A stretch of DNA of 64,000 nt. It comes from Pseudophaeomoniella oleicola. Taxonomy: Eukaryota > Ascomycota > Eurotiomycetes > Phaeomoniellales > Phaeomoniellaceae. Positions 21,889 to 32,280 of the stretch are shown here, in pieces. A model generated the notes under the pieces. That model was not told the DNA's origin, made no database searches, and worked only from the letters and a program-made list of their open reading frames with translations. Within the stretch, counting starts at the first letter, position 1. Every line of letters starts with the position of its first letter. The translations under genes and the position numbers were made by a program. The stretch spans positions 1-64,000 of the forward strand of contig QWDQ01000019.1 in NCBI GenBank assembly GCA_003868215.1. The letters are read 5' to 3'.

Positions 21889-24148
21889 TATATGCGAAGC
21901 CTCTTTTGATGTCTACGTAGTGTAGAAGGTACCTTATCAATGTATGCCCGAAAAACAAAAAAAAAAAAAAAAAAACTCCCATTCTCTTTTTACTGCCGAT
22001 GTAACAACTATGTATTTCCCATAAAATACAACCGCCTACCTACCTATCTACCTAGGTACCCTGATCCGTCAGCCAGCGAAGAACCCTCCTCTCCACTAGC
22101 CTTCTTCCAAAACATCCGTGACTGTTCCCTTGGGCTTATACTATGTGCAAAAGTAAAAGCAGAACCCGAACAGCACGGGGACTAGCTAGCTAGCTACCCG
22201 CAGCGGACTTTCTGTGGGCTTCAACAGTCTACAAACCGGTCAGAGCACTCCTCTAAGCGTCATCACTGGGTTTTTACAACATCAGAAAGAGCGGGACATC
22301 TGGCACCCGAAGCGGGACGTGCAGCATTTCGGGGTTGAGAGATGATCCATGGTGTTCGGCTGAAAGATCTCCGAAGAGAAACGTGACGAGGATAAATTAA
22401 TGAGTTGTTGACCAGGCTCGGTGCTTTTCACTCTCATCAAGTCAAGTGCGGTGATTCCCAACTCTGTAATGGGACAGCTTGATCATCCAAATCTACCTTT
22501 GATTCCGTATCGAAGACGAAGAGAAGGAGAGGCAGTGTCTGGTCTCTATGCTTGCCTTGGCTGATTTGTGCTTCGGGAGTGGTCTTTTCCCAATCAGTGT
22601 TGGCAGTTGGCTTGCCATCAGCATGTCCTGTCAATGCTTCAGTGTGGTCCCAGTTCGCAAGAGCCTATCACCGTTTGGTTTCTCTTCTCTGAAAGCTGGC
22701 CTTGGATGGCTTGTTCGGAATACGATAGCCCAAAAGCGAATCGTCATCATTGATATCGTCAGAGGAATGAAGACTGTGAAGTCAGTATTAGCAAAGATAG
22801 CCACTGGACATAACGAAAGCATAGACGTACCTCTCTCAGCATGAGGGGGGCTTGTCATAACATCAAGTCGATCGCTCGCTTTTGGTACGTCGTCTAGCGT
22901 AAGGCGATAACGAGGGCCTCGTCGTAACATCAAGTCGGTCTTTGGCTTCTGAAATCTTAATCGCCGTAACGCGCTTGCAAGGAAGGAGGTCTGCCAACAA
23001 AACACCCCAACAATTCCGACATCGCTATTCCCGGTCGTAATCATATCCTCGTGATGCCTGATCCCGTCAGGGTTAATGTCGAGACTAAGTGACGCGGTTG
23101 TCTCGGATGAACTCAGGGACCAGTACTCTCACCGATCTTTTCGTCGACCTTAGGCAGCTCTTGTAAGACAACGTATTCGCCTTGCTGGGCCAAGTCGCTG
23201 ACCTGTCTTGCAAAGCAGGCGATCTTTCTTCGCGAAGACACCAAGGGAGGCCGCTACGAAACGAAAGATGTCTTGGTGCTTGTAGCCGCAAGAGACCGAG
23301 GTGGATATGTTGTGATGGCCGAAGGGTCGATGCAGGGTTGGCAGACTGTGGTAGCTGTCCCTCGACGCCATCCCAATGGTCCTCGGATTCGATCATGAAG
23401 ATGGTGCTGATACTTGCGATTTGGGGCAATTCGTATTTTGTGGAAATCACACCTCGAATCTTATAAGAACTTGAACTCATCACACAAAGACACAAGGAAT
23501 GATGGAGGGATACCAAAAGAAATGGAGGAGCAAGACCAAAAGAAATGTAGAATTTATAGTAGGAGCATACACATTGCAAACGCTCCGCCGCTACACGCTC
23601 AACCGGTCTGTCTCTCATTTTGGTGCCGTGACAGCGCTCTACAACCACGTATTCGTTCTCCTGCAGGTGCCTTTCCCCTACCTAATTTCCCGATCTTAAT
23701 TGCTGATCCTGCCTAGTGTTACGGCATTCCCATTGATGCCTGTCCCATACTCGAACCTCGTCTTTATTGTCGCTATGACTGATGTCGTGTCGTGACCAAC
23801 TGAAATGCTGAGCCAGTCCACTGAAGCCCTCGTACATCAAAATATTATACCAGGTCTGACCTCCACTTGTCTCCGTTCTTCATGCTGCTGCAGGTATCCA
23901 TGTTGCGTGACCTATTCAAGTTATATTGAAAAAGATCTTGATCATAATAACATATGACTGCTCAGTGGTGATATGAACGTAGATATCATGATTGCCAAGG
24001 GTCAAAGATAAGACTCTGAAGATAGAGGGTCAGGTAATTACGCAGTACGTCGTAAGATCTGCTTCCCCGCGTACCTTAGTCAGAAAAGGGGAGACCCCTC
24101 CACAATCCAAAAATGGAAATATCAACAAAGAGACTGGTCTGAGAAACC

Positions 24149-24350
24149 CAGAGTGTGAGCGATTCGCAACCTCAATGAACCCCCCAAAAAAAGCCGGTTA
24201 ATAAGGTGTTACGGTCCGCGCAACGGCAATGTTAGATCTTCGCCCATATACGACCAGCGATTTTACAAGTAGCAGATTCGAGTCATGCACTTACTCGCGT
24301 ATTATGACCACCCTTGTTGAGGGGAAATGGTGTTTCTATATATTATATAC
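24149..24350. repeat. LTR-like fossil repeat, copy 2
   Basis: Partner of 21678-21888. Here an LTR-like beginning TGTTACGG is visible at 24207 after a conserved GGTTAATAAGG. A TATATATTATATA promoter-like stretch follows about 130 bases later. No element-coding sequence is recognisable between the two copies, which are about 2.3 kb apart. They may be separate solo ends rather than one element. Confidence 0.6.
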
Positions 24351-25642
24351 CCCATGGGATCTTATCATGGCTGCGTCCGTCTCGTGAATTGGGCCACCAC
24401 GTGCGAGATCAACATGGTGGAGTGGGCTGCAATTGCTTTTGATGGATGGATTCGGAGATAGAAGGCAAATCACTGTTCGCAATACCCTACCAAGACAAAG
24501 GACGGCCAACAGCTTTGATGACATCGGTCGGATCGTGAAGCATATGTCTCATCAAGAATAGGTAGACGTATTTTGCTGCCTTCAATATGGCAATTACATT
24601 GACTGGACGATCACCCGGCCAGCGATAATAGTAGTGATTCAGCATGTCCATTGCGTCGAAAGAGCTGTGGGTGACGCGAATTGTCTGTATATACATATGC
24701 AAAACATGCGCGATGGTAAAGTGGGTGGATTGAGTACGTACCTAGGTATATAATATGTAGAAAACCGCTTTCTGTCACAAGGGTGTCAAAAGACGCATAG
24801 AAATGCACAACTTGATGCTGCTATACTTGTAAACCGCTGGGCGTATATTGGGCAAGAGATTGCGACCAAGCTATTGCGTGACAGAATCCCCTTACTTGAC
24901 ATGTTAACTCTTTTGTTCTTGTTGAGTGTTGGAATCGCTCATGCTCGGAACTGTTTTGATGTCTTTTCTTTCTGGGGAGAGGGGGGGTATGAATACACCA
25001 CTTTTTACTCTGGCTTTCGAGGGGGAACATATCATGCATTGGCTATCTCCGAGCTTACTACAGGAATGGAAATGTAGGTTGCCTAGTATGATTACTGTTG
25101 GCGAGAGGATTTGCGACATCGCGTCTTGATCACTTCAATATGTACTGGGCGTCCTTGTGCTTCCTCTTTCCAGTAGACTAGATTCCTACGAAAATGAAGC
25201 CGTTGAAACCGAAATATATCATTACAATGAGTCGGTCAACTCCGCTGTTCAATTCCTCCCATATACTACGTAGTATTATTCCAGGAACGAATGATTCCGA
25301 CTCGAGATTCATACCACCAAGAACAGCCAACAAGCTTTGATCTCACGAACCTATCCTCAAACAACCCTGATAATTAGATCTGGAACGTTCTTCACACCAA
25401 GCGTCTACAGCCAGTCCGCCGTGTAGCCCACCCACTCTGTACCCCACCCCAGCGAGTACGTAGGTTTCTACGTGGTAGTACCGGTACAATGAACGACCTT
25501 TCGGTCCGTCGTCAGACGAATAAACTAGTACCCAATGATGAGCCCGTTTCGACTATACGCCTAGTACGAAGTGTCAATGTGGTTCCATGCAAGGTAGATA
25601 AGGTACCTAGATAGATCTACGGCTCGATCGGATGGGCGGGGG

Positions 25643-25677
25643 AAAGTGGAAGTGGAAGTGGAAGTGGAAGTGGAAGC
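25643..25677. repeat. Hexanucleotide microsatellite (GTGGAA)n
   Basis: About five to six tandem GTGGAA/GAAGTG units in the spacer upstream of the zinc-less reductase. No function is apparent. Confidence 0.8.
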
Positions 25678-26007
25678 GGCGCTGCCCGGAAGGAGGGCGG
25701 CGCATGCATGTCTGGGAAGTAGGTCAGGTATCGCTGGGTGGGTGGAGTGTGGGCGGGTCCGATGTATTACATGTAGAATTCTGGGTCTTGATGTATTTGC
25801 ACACCGGTATTTTCAAGATATTGAGGGCCGAAAGGAAGGAAAAAGTTTGATATACAGGGAGGTAGATCATTGGTCCTACTGTACTACGTAGTAGTGTAGG
25901 ACCCTGGTGAGGGAGCTTCAGGCAAGTAGGTAGTTAGGTGGGAGGGGATGGATATATCTACAGAGCTCCTATGATCTATGACCTATCAAAGTAGGCAAGC
26001 TAGATGC

Positions 26008-27261
26008 TTACTCTCCATTCGGAATGAAATGCACGCTCTTCCCCGGTCCTCCCTTCGCAGCCGCAGTGTTCATCGCGTTCTCCCAATCCTCTAGTCTGAA
26101 TTTCCCCGCGACTTTCATACCGGCCCTGGAGCCGATCTTGAGCACACCTCGCTCGACGGTCTTGATCAAGTCCTTCGCTTGCTGAGTTGTGTTCATGAAG
26201 GTCCCTTTCAAGGTGATGCCATTGTTCGTGATGTGCCAATACGGTAGCTCGACGTCCCCTGGAATTCCGCCCATCAGACTTACGCGGCCTCCTGGTCTTA
26301 GAGACATGAGTCCGGCTTTGATGTGGGAGCTTTTGGCCGCAGTACGCGGAGAGATGTCAAAATACACATCCAGTGGCCCGAACTTCGCGAGGCTTTGGAT
26401 ATCCTCTTGCACATCGCCGCTGATCTTGACGGTTTCCACTCTTCCCGGATCAGCGAGCTTCTTCAGCCCTGCGAGAGCAGTCTCATTCCTGCCCATTGCG
26501 ATGACTCGGGCTCCCATTGCAAGAGCGACATGCACCGCAGCACTACCGAACGACCCTGTAGCGGGGGCAATCAATACAGTCTCACCAGACTTCAAGCCAA
26601 CGTCTGAAAGTCCGCCGTACGGCACCATCAGCTGGCTGAGCGACCCAAGTTCTTCGAGCTTGTACCCTAGTCGTCCGACCAGAACATCTTCGTCGAGGGC
26701 ATGCACGCTCTCCATCATCGCGGTTGACAGCGTAGCCCAACACCCGTTTCGCCAATCCCCTGCCATTAGCTTTCTACTCCCCTCGCTGGTGCCCTCGTGG
26801 AAGCCCCGGAGGATTCTGATGTTAGGGTCGTCGCGAGCCCGCAGCGTCAGCTCGACGTACACCAGCTGACCAGGCTTCAGATTCGTAGCGTCGGGCGGCA
26901 CGGCAGCGATGCGAGCGATACATGTGCCGCCGGGTACAAAAGGCAGCGGGTACTTATAGCCCCTTGGATTTCCATTCATGAATATCTCGTTGGCGTACTG
27001 CACGATGATGGCATACAGCGGCTTGACAATTACAGTTCCAGAAGTAGGTACTGGAGTTGGCAGCGTTACAAGGGTGGGAGGTGAAGAAGGGGAGTGGAAC
27101 GAGAGGCCGGTGTAGCTCTCCGGGAGGGAGTGTTCTGCGAGAGTTGCCATATTGATTGCAGATGAACGATTCAAAGAAGAACCAGCGAACAAAAGACTGC
27201 GGGGTTTGCTGATCAGTCCATTGCGCACCAGACTGGGATTGCTCAACGTTCTTATAAACAT
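26008..27261 (-). CDS. Medium-chain reductase, zinc-less alcohol dehydrogenase/quinone oxidoreductase type
   Basis: An intronless frame. From the ATG at 27150 (MATLAEHSLPESYTG) the protein is 380 residues, the normal family length. From the ATG at 27261 (MFIRTLSNPSLVRNG) it gains 37 residues rich in Arg/Ser/Leu with no acidic residue, like a mitochondrial presequence. The frame opens further to 27360. A GroES-like catalytic domain (YANEIFMNGNPRGYKYPLPFVPGGTCIARI, GQLVYVELTLRARDD) is followed by a Rossmann domain with the VLIAPATGSFGSAAVHVALAMGARVIAMGRN dinucleotide motif. The GHE zinc signature of classical alcohol dehydrogenases is absent, so zinc-independent NAD(P)H-dependent reduction is likely. 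The substrate is unknown. It is divergent from pyruvate decarboxylase across about 1.5 kb, which may be coincidence. Confidence 0.82.
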   Translation of the reverse strand: MFIRTLSNPSLVRNGLISKPRSLLFAGSSLNRSSAINMATLAEHSLPESYTGLSFHSPSSPPTLVTLPTPVPTSGTVIVKPLYAIIVQYANEIFMNGNPRGYKYPLPFVPGGTCIARIAAVPPDATNLKPGQLVYVELTLRARDDPNIRILRGFHEGTSEGSRKLMAGDWRNGCWATLSTAMMESVHALDEDVLVGRLGYKLEELGSLSQLMVPYGGLSDVGLKSGETVLIAPATGSFGSAAVHVALAMGARVIAMGRNETALAGLKKLADPGRVETVKISGDVQEDIQSLAKFGPLDVYFDISPRTAAKSSHIKAGLMSLRPGGRVSLMGGIPGDVELPYWHITNNGITLKGTFMNTTQQAKDLIKTVERGVLKIGSRAGMKVAGKFRLEDWENAMNTAAAKGGPGKSVHFIPNGE

Positions 27262-28811
27262 ACGAGATATTATGACGTCGTCCACTGTAGCTGATGTTTT
27301 TCGTCTGGAAAATTGTCTCTTTCTACCTGGGTACCTACCTAACGTAGATAAATCTGACACATCTCAAGATGACAGACGGAGTTAACGTAGTTAAACCCCA
27401 TCATCAGCCATGGTGATAAGGTTGCTCATCATCATCTCCGAATCACATTCGGACATGGAAGAAACTATAGTACATAGGTACAGATCATGTCAGAAAGACA
27501 TGTAGAATGTATGAGTTGAGGAGACGGTCTCGGTCTTTGTTGGCCATCCAATATTGAGTGGCATCTCCGAAGTCACGAACGAAGGCACGTTTTCATGCAA
27601 AAGATGAAACAACTTATCTGGGCGTTGAGGAAACAATAAAAGAATGTATTGTTTCTGGCCTGCCATTTGAACGCAACGAAGAGCCAGACCGACTGGAATG
27701 TGAGGTGCAGACGTTCTCGGGATAGGTTGCCTAGCCACAAGGTTACTTGCAAGTCATCGGAGATCGAGGGTCAGGGGGATTATCAGGCATCGTCGATAAT
27801 TCAACTGATTTTCCAGACTAGGGGCTCCTGTATATCAATCTGTACCGCTCTCTCATCTCCAAGGAACAAGAGACAAATCAAGAAGAAACGGTACAGTACC
27901 ATCTGAAACGTGAAGCGAGAGCACACATACTACGGTATATATGCATGATCGACGAACAATCCGCCTTACTTATGGGCATATTTACCGGAAACTTAATTGT
28001 GGAAAGAAAAAGATCGGAAGCGGACAAGAACCAGCACCAGCACCAGCAAAAATAGAATGATCGATGGCTTACTCATCCTGCCAATGGAAAACCCGATCAA
28101 GTCACATGACTAGCGTACTGTATCAATACCACCATTCCGATACCAGATTCCAGGAGATCCCAGTTTCGTGATAGTTCGCAGTGATTTCCCCTGTGTCCAA
28201 TAGGGGTGGTGATACGTATGTCGGGATGCCTGACAATAGTGGCTCCTCTCGCTTGCCCATAGCTTTTGGTCTTTGATTATGGGAGGCTCTGGTGCTCGCT
28301 GGCTAGTGAAGCTGAGATTGGGTGAGGGCGATCTAGATTTGAAAAATACCGCTCGTACCGTACCGTGTCACCTCACTCCCGGGATCCGCCGCGTGATGAA
28401 TCACGGAACTGCCTTCACTGGCTCCATAACATCCAAATCTGCAAGGTCGACGAGAATCACACAACAACCTTGCCTCCATAGTCTGAGTTTTCTGGATACA
28501 ACTCGGTCGCTCTCCCCCTTGAAATTTGACCGATTGACCCTACGCCTGAAAAGATTTTGCGAGCAAGCTTCATTCTCGGGCGTAACCGTTACCAATGGCT
28601 GGGACCATCTCGAACCACCCCGATACTTACGGTCTGATGCCGTTGCCGTCGACCTTGTAGCCAGTACATATAAAACCCATAGGTAGCAAATCCAACTCAT
28701 CTTCACTCTCTCTCTATATCATTCCAAACCTCAACCTTCTGAGACACATTTACATCTTCGACTCAGGAAGATTTATCCCATCTTCCTAATACCCGTCGAC
28801 CTCGATTCCTG
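27262..28811. other. Spacer between divergent reductase and pyruvate decarboxylase genes
   Basis: This spacer contains both promoters. No gene with a recognisable domain is seen. A minus-strand frame of 82 codons at 27490-27738 is unsupported. Confidence 0.5.
28666..28740 (+). promoter_or_regulatory. Core promoter of pyruvate decarboxylase gene
   Basis: A clear TATA element (ATATAAAA, 28668-28675) is followed by a CT-rich tract at about 28700-28738, ending some 70 bases before the ATG. This TATA plus CT-block arrangement is typical of strongly expressed fungal glycolytic and fermentative genes. Confidence 0.5.
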
Positions 28812-30500
28812 ATGGCAACGTATACTGTTGGCGACTACCTCGCCGAGCGTCTGGCGCAAGTCGGATGCTCACATCACTTTGTTGTGCCGGGTGATTACAA
28901 TCTCGTCCTGCTCGACAAGCTACAAGCAAACCCCAACCTGACCGAAGTTGGTTGTGCAAATGAGCTCAACTGTTCGATGGCCGCTGAGGGCTATGCTCGT
29001 GCGCACGGTGTCGCCGCTTGCGTTGTAACCTTCAGCGTTGGTGCCTTGTCTGCATTCAACGGTACTGGCAGCGCCTACGCCGAAAACCTTCCATTGGTCC
29101 TGATCAGTGGATCGCCAAACACGAACGATGCGGGACAATTCCATTTATTACATCACACCCTTGGTACCACCGATTACACGTATCAATACGAAATGGCCAA
29201 GAAAATTACCTCGTGTGCTGTTGCCGTTGGCAGAGCTTCCGATGCGCCACGTCTGATCGACCGTGCGCTCCGTTCTGCGATCTTCTCCAAGAAACCCTGC
29301 TACATCGAAATCCCCACCAACCTGTCGAATGCCCCGTGCGCGCGACCAAGCCCGATCAGCGCAGTGATCGATCCCGTCCTCAGCGACAGCTACTCGTTAG
29401 AAGCTGCCGACAAATGTGCTGCCCAGTACCTCGATGGCAAACTCAAGCCTATGATCCTTGTCGGACCCAAGGTTCGCAGAGCTGGTGCGGAGAAGGAGGT
29501 CTTGGCGCTGGCCGAGGCTATGGGATGTGCTGTTGCAGTACAACCGGCCGCTAAGGGCATGTTCCCTGAAGACCACCCTCAGTTCGTCGGCATCTTCTGG
29601 GGCCAAGTCAGCACTATGGCCGCCGACGCGATCATCAACTGGGCCGATGCCATTCTGTGTATCGGTACCATGTTCAACGATTACAGCACGGTCGGCTGGA
29701 CCGCCATGCCTGACATCCCATTGATGAGGGTAGAGATGGACCACGTCAACTTCCCCGGCTCATCTTTCGGCCGTGTTCGCATGGGCGAATTCGTCGCTGG
29801 GCTCGCCAAGAAGATTGTTTACAACGATGCGACTATGATCGAATACAACCGCCTGCGACCCGACCCACCTCAGGTCCACGCTGCTGACAACCACGAGCCA
29901 TTGACCCGCAAGGAAATCTCCCGACAAGTCCAAAACGAGTTGACCTCAGACACCACACTCATCGTCGAGACTGGTGATTCATGGTTCAACGGCATCCAGA
30001 TGAAACTCCCCGGTAACGCCAAATTCGAGATTGAGATGCAGTGGGGCCACATCGGTTGGTCGATCCCGGCTGCTTTTGGTTACTCTCTCGGTGCACCCGA
30101 TCGCAAGATCGTTATCATGTGCGGTGATGGATCATTCCAAGTTACCGCTCAGGAAGTCTCACAAATGGTCCGCTGGAACCTCCCCATCATAATTGTCTTG
30201 ATCAACAACCGTGGTTACACCATCGAAGTCCAGATCCACGACGGTGGCTACAACAAGATCAAGAACTGGGACTACGCTCTCCTCGTCCAGGCATTCAACT
30301 CAAGCGACGGCAATGCCAGGAGCTACCACGCCAACACCAGCGGCCAATTCGCCGACGCGCTGGTCAAGGCCAACGAGCACAGGGGTGGACCAACCCTGAT
30401 CGAGTGCGAGATCCACCAAGATGATTGCAGCAAGGAGCTCATCAGCTGGGGACACTACGTCGCTTTGGCCAACGGCAGAGCACCAGTCCTCAGGCCATGA
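28812..30500 (+). CDS. Pyruvate decarboxylase (Zymomonas/plant-like type)
   Basis: An intronless frame of 562 residues. The enzyme is a cytosolic ThDP- and Mg-dependent decarboxylase that turns pyruvate into acetaldehyde and CO2 in fermentation. Catalytic residues are in place: Asp28 (VPGDYN), Glu51 (ANELN), the His114-His115 pair (LLHHTLG) and Glu472 (GYTIE). The ThDP/Mg motif begins GDGSFQVTAQEV near 438-449 and ends at LINN. All three domains are present and the length is right. The protein resembles bacterial and plant enzymes (YTVGDYLAERL, GDYNLVLLDKL, YAENLP, EMQWGHIGWSIPAAFGY) more than the usual fungal PdcA, which has a different N-terminus. Similar second-type enzymes occur in other filamentous fungi, so this is a recognised but less common paralogue class. 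Confidence 0.94.
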   Translation: MATYTVGDYLAERLAQVGCSHHFVVPGDYNLVLLDKLQANPNLTEVGCANELNCSMAAEGYARAHGVAACVVTFSVGALSAFNGTGSAYAENLPLVLISGSPNTNDAGQFHLLHHTLGTTDYTYQYEMAKKITSCAVAVGRASDAPRLIDRALRSAIFSKKPCYIEIPTNLSNAPCARPSPISAVIDPVLSDSYSLEAADKCAAQYLDGKLKPMILVGPKVRRAGAEKEVLALAEAMGCAVAVQPAAKGMFPEDHPQFVGIFWGQVSTMAADAIINWADAILCIGTMFNDYSTVGWTAMPDIPLMRVEMDHVNFPGSSFGRVRMGEFVAGLAKKIVYNDATMIEYNRLRPDPPQVHAADNHEPLTRKEISRQVQNELTSDTTLIVETGDSWFNGIQMKLPGNAKFEIEMQWGHIGWSIPAAFGYSLGAPDRKIVIMCGDGSFQVTAQEVSQMVRWNLPIIIVLINNRGYTIEVQIHDGGYNKIKNWDYALLVQAFNSSDGNARSYHANTSGQFADALVKANEHRGGPTLIECEIHQDDCSKELISWGHYVALANGRAPVLRP

Positions 30501-32148
30501 ACAACATTTTAGATCTTGTTTTTGTCTTCCCTGAGTCCGCTCAAGACTTGTGGTAGAAGACCTTCGACGTCAATACTTCTCATCTTTTGTGTTGTACAGT
30601 AAAGCATATAGATATCTAGATTGGCAATACGGTGCATCGTGTTAGGTTGTTCGTGGGGTGCTCAGGCGTCTCAAACAAATTCTATCGTTTCTGGCTGCTT
30701 AACGGTTCGGGGGTATCTAATTAGAGAAAGCAAAGCGAACGTGATCTACGTCCAGAAAGAAATCCCAAAACATATCATACAATCATACACAAGCCCTTTT
30801 TTTACCATTGCAGTAGAACATGTGACTTACTTCAGTGCTTAGAGAACGAAAGAGGCAGACATCATCTTACCCTCACATCCACTCCTTTCCTGACCTCCAA
30901 AGAATGTGCTATAGGTGTCCTTGTTGCCTCACTTTGTGTGACGATACCACGGGACGACGAGAATACCAACCCTAAAGAACAATCCGCATCGAGGTTTCAC
31001 ACTAAACCCTTCTCCCTTCAACCTGCGGGCAGGCTGGTCTTCGGTGGTAGCTCTCTCCTTAATTATTGATCGTTGAGATCGCGCAACATCCTGTACACAC
31101 GCTGACGTGTTGCAGTGAGCAGTCTTGTTTGGATACGAGTACGGCCAAAAGAATGGGCGTTGGTCAAATAGGGGGAGGAGACCGGTTCAATCTCGGGGCC
31201 CGGGAGTCGGATTCCGTTATAGTAACCAGCAACCAGTCCAGCCCTGACCACGCGCTAGAGGTTTCGCTTCGTTTGGTCCGGATCTTTTGGCTTTTGTTGC
31301 TAACGTCGGCTCGTCGGCGGATTTTGATGAAGTTGGAACGATGGAAATAGAGTGTTGAGATCCACCGATACAAGGATGAAATGTTACCGACAGGGGCGTC
31401 TCGCGTTTTATCTGGCTGGACTCTTGCTCTCAAGATCCTTCTCCTTGATGTCCCTTATGCAGAGAGTTCGAAAGGGCCGTGAGGGATTTGTTACGCGTTG
31501 GCACGCTGAAGCCTTCCTTGTGTCAAACCAGCTTGCACGTGTCCCGATTCCACCATCAGTTGATTTTTGACAGTTGTACCTATCTGATGTTGATGCCATT
31601 GCTAAAACTGAAAAGCTCTGTGAAATCTGGTTCCCCAAGTATGTGGGTAGTGGCATTTAGTCATGGAAGGGACTCAATGCATTGTTCGAGATGTGCAACA
31701 AATTTCATACCTACCGAAAGATTTATTACTGTATTTTCCATCTCCATAATTCTCCCTTCTCCCACCCACGGAGACATGGTCAATGATCAATCACGCAGCC
31801 ACTTGGATCATTCCTATCCAACCCTCTGTATAGACGGTAGAGCATTGGGAAGAGGCTGAAGGAACTGAACCTGATAGCCAGCTGCCAGCAGAAATGATCG
31901 AGCGATAAGAGTTCCCACCACACTACAGTGGAACTTGCCGGGAAGCTAGAGAGCGGCATTTCACCGAGGCAGATCCCATCGAACCCCGTCGTTCTTATCA
32001 TGAGTAGGCTCATCCTAGGCATCATTCTAATTGTTGATCTTTCCCGGACAGTTTCAGTGCTTGTACTTCTATAGCATCTACGAAGCATAGCGGGGCATTT
32101 CCCGAGGGATTTCAAGTCCGTCGCTTCGCCGGCAAGGACATCTATTGT
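30501..32148. other. Intergenic region, nothing recognised
   Basis: 1.6 kb between the decarboxylase and the monooxygenase. Short unsupported open frames occur on both strands. I find no domain, repeat or RNA signature. Confidence 0.5.
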
Positions 32149-32280
32149 ATGGTAAGGTTGACGGAAGCGGCCTCCTGGACGTTGCTTCGGATATCCAAGA
32201 GGCAGTTTTCCTCGGTGTACAATCCTCGAAAGACAACGTCCGCCCATCATCTCCACCCCAGGTTGACGAGCCGGAAGAGG

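Larger units (their letters stand above)
21340..26007. other. Gene-poor region with fossil repeats
   Basis: 4.7 kb with no gene I can support. It holds two related LTR-like repeats (listed separately), a polypurine run near 21580, AT-rich stretches, a hexamer microsatellite at 25643-25677 and two TACTACGTAGTA palindromes. Around 22437-23650 there are several open frames on both strands, for example one on the minus strand ending in an EYVVLQELPKVDEKIGE-like stretch. They change frame repeatedly and show no known domain, so they may be remnants of a decayed gene. Confidence 0.45.

Noticed and set aside
26189-26869. Plus-strand frame of 226 codons
   Set aside because: It is antisense to the medium-chain reductase. 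The reductase frame has clear domain motifs and this one has none.
31140-31215. Possible tRNA-like GGTTCAATC box
   Set aside because: No matching A box or cloverleaf stems in either direction.
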